From a virus: DNA of 53,895 nucleotides. This document shows, in pieces, positions 34,301 through 43,300 of the stretch (within the stretch, counting starts at the first letter, position 1; each line of letters opens with the position of its first letter). A program made the translations under genes and the position numbers. Where the stretch lies: positions 1 to 53,895 of the IMG/VR virus record IMGVR_UViG_3300020472_000035. One strand, written 5' to 3'. The notes beneath the pieces were generated by a model that worked only from the letters and a program-made list of their open reading frames with translations, ran no database searches and was not told the origin of the DNA.

Positions 34301-37300
34301 AATCTTACCAACCTTAGTTCCTCTGGTAAAGATTGAAGCACCTGTTCCAACAGGAGGAATAACAACTGTTAAATCTACACCAGAACCAGTTAATCCAGCA
34401 CCAAGAATACCTGAAATTGATTCAACATCAATTGTAGCAGTAGTATATCCTTTACCTGGAGAGGTAACTACAACTTCTTGAATCTGACCTGGAATTGTTA
34501 CACCATCATCATCAGTTCCATCAGCAACAGTGATTGAAACAAATCCACCTTCACCATCACCACCAATAGGAACACTATTATAAACACCTACTGCATATTC
34601 AGTACCTGGTTCATTGATTTGAACTCTTTCTATCTGTCTTGATGACTGAATTGTAGTAACAACAGGTAATCTAGTGTAGAAACCACCTGGATTAACAATA
34701 CGAATATCATTAATAGATCCAACGGCTTTTAGAGAACTAGTGCTATATGTTGTGTTAATTATATCAGCATTACCTTCTGGTTCATTAGCAAGTCTAAACT
34801 TGATAGTATCAGCACCACGAGTAATTGTTGCACCAGATATAGAATGAATCGTAAATTGACCTTTATAAGGTGAATCCGTTACATCTAAGTAACTAGAAGG
34901 AATAACTGGAGATGTTGCTGCATCAGGTCTAGATGGGTCAAAGTAATAAGAAATATTTGTAACAATATCATCATCAACTTTTAATTTAACTGTAGGAGTA
35001 GGAACACCTTGACCAGTTATACCTGGAGTTCCAACTCTTTCGATTGAGTTGAATGAATATTCTAGTTTGTATAGATTATCTTTAGAGAATGATAGGTTAC
35101 CACCAGCCATAGAAGAATGACTGACATCAAAGAGATATTGATGTCCATAATACATCTTCAAGACAGGAGATTTAACGTATATACTGACACTACTACCACT
35201 AGGTGCAGGAGAAGTAAGAGCAACCTGATTTAATTTGTAAGTAAATTCAACAGGACTTACAACACTATGAATTGGGAACGCACCATCATATTCATCATAA
35301 ACTACAGGACCAGAACCTGGGTCATAAGTTTGTGATGGGTTACCATCAACATTAATTACCTCACCTTCAGTAAGATAATGACTACTTCCAGTAATTACAT
35401 AAACTTCATCACTATTACCAACAGCAGTTACTTGTAGAGTCTTTGTGAGTGTTGCAACTAAAGTAATCTTAAGAACACCTGTTAAATTAGTAATTTGAGC
35501 AGTAGTATACTCAGAATTATAGGATATGTCACCAGAGTTAATATTGATAACAGAACCAACAATAAATGGTGAACCACCAGAAACTTCATCAATTCTTATA
35601 GAATAGTCATCATCACTATAAGGTTTCAACTTACATAGATCATCAAGGTTATTTGTTCCACCTTCAGGATGATCATAGGTGTTTAGATCAATATCAAATG
35701 TACCTGGTGTAGTATTATTAACTTGTGAGAATGTAAAGACTAATTCGTTAATATCTGCAGGAATCGGTCCAACAATACCGTAACTACTTTGCTCATTAAA
35801 TTGCTCAGTAAGTAGTTTACCAGTATTCAGATCATTAGACCAAGGATTATTATTAACAGCAAGGTAAATCTTCTTATTAACAGTATCTTGTCTAATAATG
35901 TATCCACTATTAATAAAGACATCTGAATCATTATTAAGGACTAATTTCGCACCTGTAGTAAAGACGAATTGCTGATTAAGAGTTAACTCCTGTATATTGT
36001 CTATCTTAACAGTAGGTGTAACTTTAAAGAAATACCTATCCTTAACAACAGCAGTAACTTTTAACTTTTGAGAACCTGGAGAAGGAACAGTAGCAGTTCT
36101 AGAACTCCAAACATCTTGAAGGTAATTTAATGACTCAGAATCTTGAGTCATTGAAGTATCAGCATCATCAAAGTCTAAATTCTGGAATCCAGCTTCTGCT
36201 AGAGCAAATCCAGTATTATTAATAGTTAATTCATTACCTGTTTGAATTGCAATCGCAGTTCTAGTAAATCCTAATTGAGTATTAGTTTGAGTAGTCTGAG
36301 TACCAATTCTTGTAGCATCAGCATTCTTATCAACCTTTAGACCCCAACCAGTGTAATCAATGTAATCATACTTGTTAGTATATGTGCTAAACCAAGCAGT
36401 ATCAACCCAAATATTACTCTCACCAAATCCACCAGCAACAGGATAATTAGTAACATCACCAGGAACTGTTGGAGTAACAGCTCTATTTCTTAAACGTAAG
36501 TTATCAACCCAATATTGACCCTGCTCATTAGAACGCCAATTATCTAATGTTCCACTTCTACCAGGAATATTACCAATGTATAGATCCTTATTACCAAAGG
36601 CAGTATTATCGATAGTTCCTTGAAGAACTTGTATACCATTAACATATGCTGTAAATTGTCCTCCTTCTTTCTTAAGTCCAATGAATTGCCAAGTATTATC
36701 AGCAAACATTGTAGTAACTGTAGACTGAAGAGCACCTGATGCAGAGTTAAGTGCAGTTCCACTTGCAGTAACAACTAATTGTAATTCTCCACTAGCAATA
36801 TCATAATACAACCATAGACCACCTGTGCTAACAGTTGCATCACCAATTGCTATTAATGTTTGTTGTGTCTGGTTATGAGTTTGTGTATTACTATTAGCAG
36901 TATCCTTATACAACATGAACTCAACAGTCCAGTCACTAGCCATCTTAGTTCCTAGATCTGCTCCAGCAAGTTTAATAACTGCATTTTCCCATGTAGTAGG
37001 AGTAACAGTATCCTTACCTAATAGTTTTGCAAATCCGTTTGTAGAATCAAATTTAAGTGCATCACCTTCACCTATAAAGGTTGGAGTGTAATGACCTGTG
37101 GTATCTGTAGTCTCACCATTAGTGAATTCAAGAAGAAGTTCATTTCTGTTCCAAGATGTTTGTCCATATACATGGAGATCACCAGAACTATCAGGATATA
37201 GACCATAAGCAGTAATACCTTCAACATTATTAACGTTAAAGTTATTATTAGTCTGATTCTTAATTACACCGTTATATCCGATTTTAACTGTATCTACAGT

Positions 37301-40300
37301 TTTCTCACCAGTTGCGTTTAATGACTTATTAACTGCAATGTTAAGATCACCAAAGATATCAATATGAGATCTAGCAGCAACATAAGAAGTGTATCCACCA
37401 GCAACAGCATAACGATAATTCCAAAGAATTTCACCAGAAGTGTTTAATTTACCAACCCAGAATCCATCTTTTGTGGTATTATCTGCTTTAAGTCTTGTTG
37501 AAGCAGTAATATAAAGTTCGTTAAATTCATCAACACTAAGACTTGTATCCATGAATGAATATAACGCATTATATAATTGCTTATTCCACTCAAGGGTAAT
37601 TGCACTAGTACCAAGTTGTGCTTTACCAATACCTGTATCAATCGATGCTCCATTTGGAGTACTAGCAATTTCAAATGTGTAGTAAATATCGGTTCCGTTA
37701 ACAAGTAAATCTGTAATTTTTTCAGATACATTAGTAGAAGTAATCTTTCTCTTTACAGCAAAGTTACCAACTGTGTCTACAACAGCAATATAAGCATCAT
37801 ATGGATTACCAGAGTTAGTATTTGTATAACCACCTATAGCGAATCTAGTATCAGAATACTTAGCAATAGCACTAACATTATCAGAACGAGTAGAACCAGA
37901 AATACCAGCATATCCTTTCTGATATTGTAGAGTTGCACTTAATCCGTTATCTGCCTGTGTATACTTACAAAGGATAACATCAGGGTTATATGCTTCTAGA
38001 ATGTTTGAATTTGGTCTATTATGACCAACAGCATAGATGTCATTACCATCAACAAGTATTTTCTCAAGTTCTACTTCTTGTTGACCAGTGGTGCTCTTGA
38101 TAGTCTTTTCCCAATCTTTAACACCAGTAGCAGATAATTTAGAAACAAATCCAATAGTATATCCAAAGGAATCCTTGGTTTTACCACAAATAAAGACTTC
38201 TTTAGCAGCGTTTACATAAACATCATTAATTTTCACATAATTCTCATTTTCAATCTTAGAAACATAATAATCTGCTTTCTTATAGATTTGAGGGTGTGAT
38301 AAGATAACACGTGGATTTGTAGTATAATCTTGTCCAGAGTTAAGGATTTTAACTTCTGAAATAGATCCAACAGTAGATACAACCGCTTGTAATGTAGAAC
38401 CGCTTCCATCTCCATCAATAATCATTGTTGGAGGAATTTCACTATTATATCCAGATCCTGATTGATTAACAATAATTTCTTCAACACCTTTGATTTGTTT
38501 AACAACAAATGTCTTATTGGTGTTGTTCATAATAGGTGTATAAGACACCACAACCTGATCATCAGTAACTAGATTATGAGGTAAAGCAGTCGTTAATACA
38601 CCATAATTAACACCACCTACGTTTTCAAAGCTGTAATTATTAACTGTTTCACCTTTAATATGTGAAACACGAGCAGAAACACCAGTACCATCAGTACCAG
38701 TATTATCAAAATCTAGACGGTCATTAACCTGATAAGATGTACCTGGGTTTTCAACTGTAAATCCAGTTACAGAAGCATCCTCAAATTTAGTAATAGTTTC
38801 AACTTCAATATCAACTTTAGAGTCAAACTTAACTTTAGGGAAGTAATCAAAGAGTTGTAGAGGTGATTCCTCAAAGATTTGATCTGGATCATCAGTCTCA
38901 TCTTGAGAGATAACAGCGTCCCTATTTTCGTCTTCTACCTCGAATAGGAGTAATTCACCATCTTCAGTAGTTAGAGCGTTTGTAGAGGCATTTGGTGCCC
39001 TCTCAACGTCAATATCAACGTTCTCATATGGATCACGATATCTAACAACACCAGTAGGAATATTCTGCTGAACAGCACTAGTGCTTAAGTTCCATGTATC
39101 AACAACTGAGTTGAAACTTGGTCCTAAAACATATGGGAATTCTGGGTTTCCTTGCTCAGTAGTATCAATAGTAACGAAATAACAATATCTACCAGTTGGA
39201 AACTCAGGTGTCTTACAAAAACGACCATTGTACTGGTCAAGATCACCTAAACCAAACACATAGTCATAGTCTTCAACAAACTTACCAGCAGGTTCTTCAG
39301 TCAATAAAGGACCAGCAGTTCTAACTGGATATGGATTAGTAATTACATCATATACAAGTTCTGCCTTTAACCTGTATGAAGTGTTTAATCTGTTTATTGC
39401 AGAAACTTGATCGGTAGGATCACTATAACCATAAGGACCATAAATTGGGTTACCATCAAATGCCCATCCAACTATAGGTGAGTGATCTAACTGTTCTGCC
39501 TGTTCAATTACATTTCCTATAGTAGGTTCTTGTAAATTATCACCAAGAACATACCTTAATCTTTGTGGGTTTGATAAATGAGCATATTCACCACCATATT
39601 GGTTATTATATCCTTCAAATACTCCACCTTTCGCATCATCTAACGTAGTAGTCTCTTGAAGGTTGTATGTCCACTGGAATACATTTGCTGCAAATAATGC
39701 ATCTTGACCAACTGAAGTCAAGTTAATAAGTGTAGTTCCTTGAATATATCCAATACCTCTGTTAAGAATCTCAACACTAGTAACTCTTCCTGCGTTTTCA
39801 CCATCAACATCAATACTTGCTCTAGCAACAGCACCGAAACCATCACCTTGAATACTAATTTCAGGAGCAGTAGTATATCCAGATCCAGCAGAAATGATAG
39901 CAATTGATATAATACGACCATTCTGTACAATTGCTTGAGCAACAGCACCTGATCCAGAACTTAACTTAACATCTGGTTTAGATGTATATGATGCACCACC
40001 ACTAGTTACTGAAATAGATTGAATAGGACCACGAACGTTTGCAGTAGCAGTTGCACCAGTTCCACCACCTCCAACAATGGTTATTTGAGGTTGTGAGGTG
40101 TATCCAGTTCCCCCAGAATTGATTAGAATACGTGAAACAATACCTTTGGTTATAATGGCAGTAGCAGCAGCTCCAGACCCGCCACCGCCGACTATAGAGA
40201 CCAATGGAGACGATGTATAACCAGATCCACCAGTAAGAACTTCAACTTCACTTAGAGATCCGTTAACAATTACAGATGCAGCAGCACCACTACCAGATCC

Positions 40301-43300
40301 ACCAGATATAGTGATATTTGGTGGAGATGCAGCATCATACTCCTTACCAACATTAGTAATTGAAATCCCAGTTACAGCACCAAATGTCTTGTATAAAGAC
40401 GACTTATATGACCATACAGATACACCATTAACCCAAGTTCCAATAGGACCAGGATTAATTAGATTTTTTGTAGAAATAGTTTGTGCAGTTCTTGGGAACC
40501 TATTTAATTTTCTCTGGTTACCAGGAAGAAGTGCAGATCCTGGGAAAGGACCAATGTTATAGTTTGGAATACCTGTAGAGGCAACATAAACATAGCTGTC
40601 ATTAAAGAATGTATTCTGAACGTTAGTGGTATAAGAACCAATAGCAGTTAAAATCTGATTACTTGTAGATTTACCCTTATTAAGGTCAATAGATACAAGA
40701 ATATTACCTTGAGGTATAACACCACCTGGTTGAGGTAAGTTATACTGGAAAACAGTCGAACTATCCCTAGATGTTACAAGGAATGTTCCATTATAGATGA
40801 TTGGGTTAGCACCATAAATCGTAACCTGGTCACCAACCAATAGACCATGAGCATTAGCACAAGTTACAGTAGCAGATTGATCATTAACACCACCAAATGT
40901 AATACCTGTGATCGAAATTAACTTTTTAACGTTATACAACCAAGTAATGAGTTCAGACTTGGTATCTGTTCCACCTAACTTAGAAATTGCAAGTTTATCA
41001 CCTGGTAAGTAATAAGATCCAGTGTCAGTAAGGGTTGTTTGTTGAGCATCAACAATACCAACAACATTCATTACTACTTCTTGAGCAGTTCCCTTATTAA
41101 CATAAACTTTAAAGTTTGATTTTACTTCAGTAGCAGAATCCCAGTCCTCAACTACACCATTTACTGATCTAGTACACTCAATAAACTGGTTTAAAGATTT
41201 TTCTTTATATTGAATAACTTCTGTAATATCTGATGATCCACCAATAACAAATTCACCGTTTCTTTCTGGCCAACCAATAGTAGAGTCAACAGTTATAATG
41301 CCATCTGTAGCACTAAGAGGTTCTGCTAATTTTGTTTTATATGGAACAATAAACTTCCCATCAATTGTCTCTTCTGAGAGAATTAATTCATAAATCTCAA
41401 CTTCAGATGTCTTAATAGAAATAAAGTTCTCTACAAGAGCAGTTGCTGCCTTAATATTATCATCAGCAATATCAGCATCTTGAGTTAGAAGACCATCTTT
41501 AATATCTGCAGGGTCACCAGTAACTATAGTTGCACGAAGAATTGTATCAATAGACCATGTTGCAGCAGATGGTTTAATGATTTGATCTTTAGGATATGAT
41601 ATATTAACTTGCTCACCATAAAGAAGTTTAAAGAGATAAGAAATACTATAAGAAGTTCCCTTAGCACTATAAAAGTCTTTAATTGTCTTAATTGCTGTTC
41701 TAACGTCGATTTTAGTATAATCTAACGTAGGAACATCAGGTAAGAACTGTTCTGTGTACTTGTCAAGTAATCTCTTAACAAATAATGAGTCAAGACACTT
41801 AACTGGTGCATCTAAAGCATGTGCAGCTGCAATTGTGTCATTTGTAAAATTAGCATTACCACTTTCTGTATAAGAACTGATAGCACTTGCTGCTCTAGCA
41901 CATCCTAAGAATTGTGCTTTAGTATAACCAGATCCACTTTGATTAATATTAAATCCAGTAACTTCATCTACACCAATAGTTGCAGATGCTTCTGCCTCTG
42001 GAGGTGCTTGAATAACAATTGTTGGAGGAGTAGCAGAACTATATCCAGATCCAAATTCAGTAACGTTAATATCCGTAATTTGACCATTAAAGATAGATGC
42101 TACTGCTTTTGCACCACTTCCACCAATAAAGTTTCCTCTATCATCTAATCTATTATCAACAATATAAACTGAAGGAACATCCTCATATCCACTACCACCA
42201 TTTAAAAGTTCAATTGCTGTTACTCGACCATCAGTATCGATGATAGTTTCTAAAACTTGAGCACCAACTGGGTCAATAATAGCAATTCTAGGTGTTGAAG
42301 TATATCCTTGTCCAGCATTTAAGATTGTAAGAGCACTAATAGAACCTTCTACTATAGTTGCTTGAATATTTGCTCTAACTGGGTTATCTCCAGTAGGTTC
42401 ATCAACATATACTTCAGGAGCAGTAGTATATCCAAATCCACCGTAAGTAATAGGAGGAACAGTACTAATAGAACCAGATAGAATCTGCCCAGTCCCTAAT
42501 GTAGCACCTCCAGGCTGTCTGAAAGTGATTCTAGGTGTAAATGTATATCCACTACCTGAATTCTCAATGTCAATCCTAGTAACAGCACCGTTAGTAACAG
42601 TTGCCTTTAAAGTTGCTTGTGTAGAACCATCTAATGTTGGAGACTGAACTTGAACTACTGGTGGGTTACTTTCACTATAACCATATCCACCATTTAATAG
42701 TGCTAAGGATTTAACACCATTTACTAATGCAGTAGCAGAAGCACCACTTCCACCAGTGTCAGCAGTAATTGAAACTTTAGGAGGATATGGGAATCTATAC
42801 TTAGATCCAGTTGTATTAACAGCAATACCTGTAATGGTTCCAGTATCACTAATTTGAGCATATCCAACAGCACCTGATCCAAATGAAGGAATAGGTGCCT
42901 CAATAGCATACAATGATAAAATTCTACCGTTTAATGGAGCAGTTTTGAAGATAAACTGATCACCATCAAGGAAATAATCGATCTTAGGTTGTAAAAGAAC
43001 ATTATCATAGACTGCAATAACATATTCATCTACAATTGGTTCATATCTTACACCACCCTTAGTAATGGTAAATTGTCTTTTACTTTCCCCAAATGAACCA
43101 GAAATATTATCAATAGCGACCAATTCATTCTCAATAAAACCATTCAAATAGGTAATATAGGTATATGCTGCATCATCAGCAGGAATTCTTGCTCTAGGTG
43201 GAGTTGCGAATACAATATGACTACCATCAACAGTATAATCAACATTTGGAATTAACCAATCACCGTAAATACGTACAATCAAATGTTGGGCAGATGGTGG

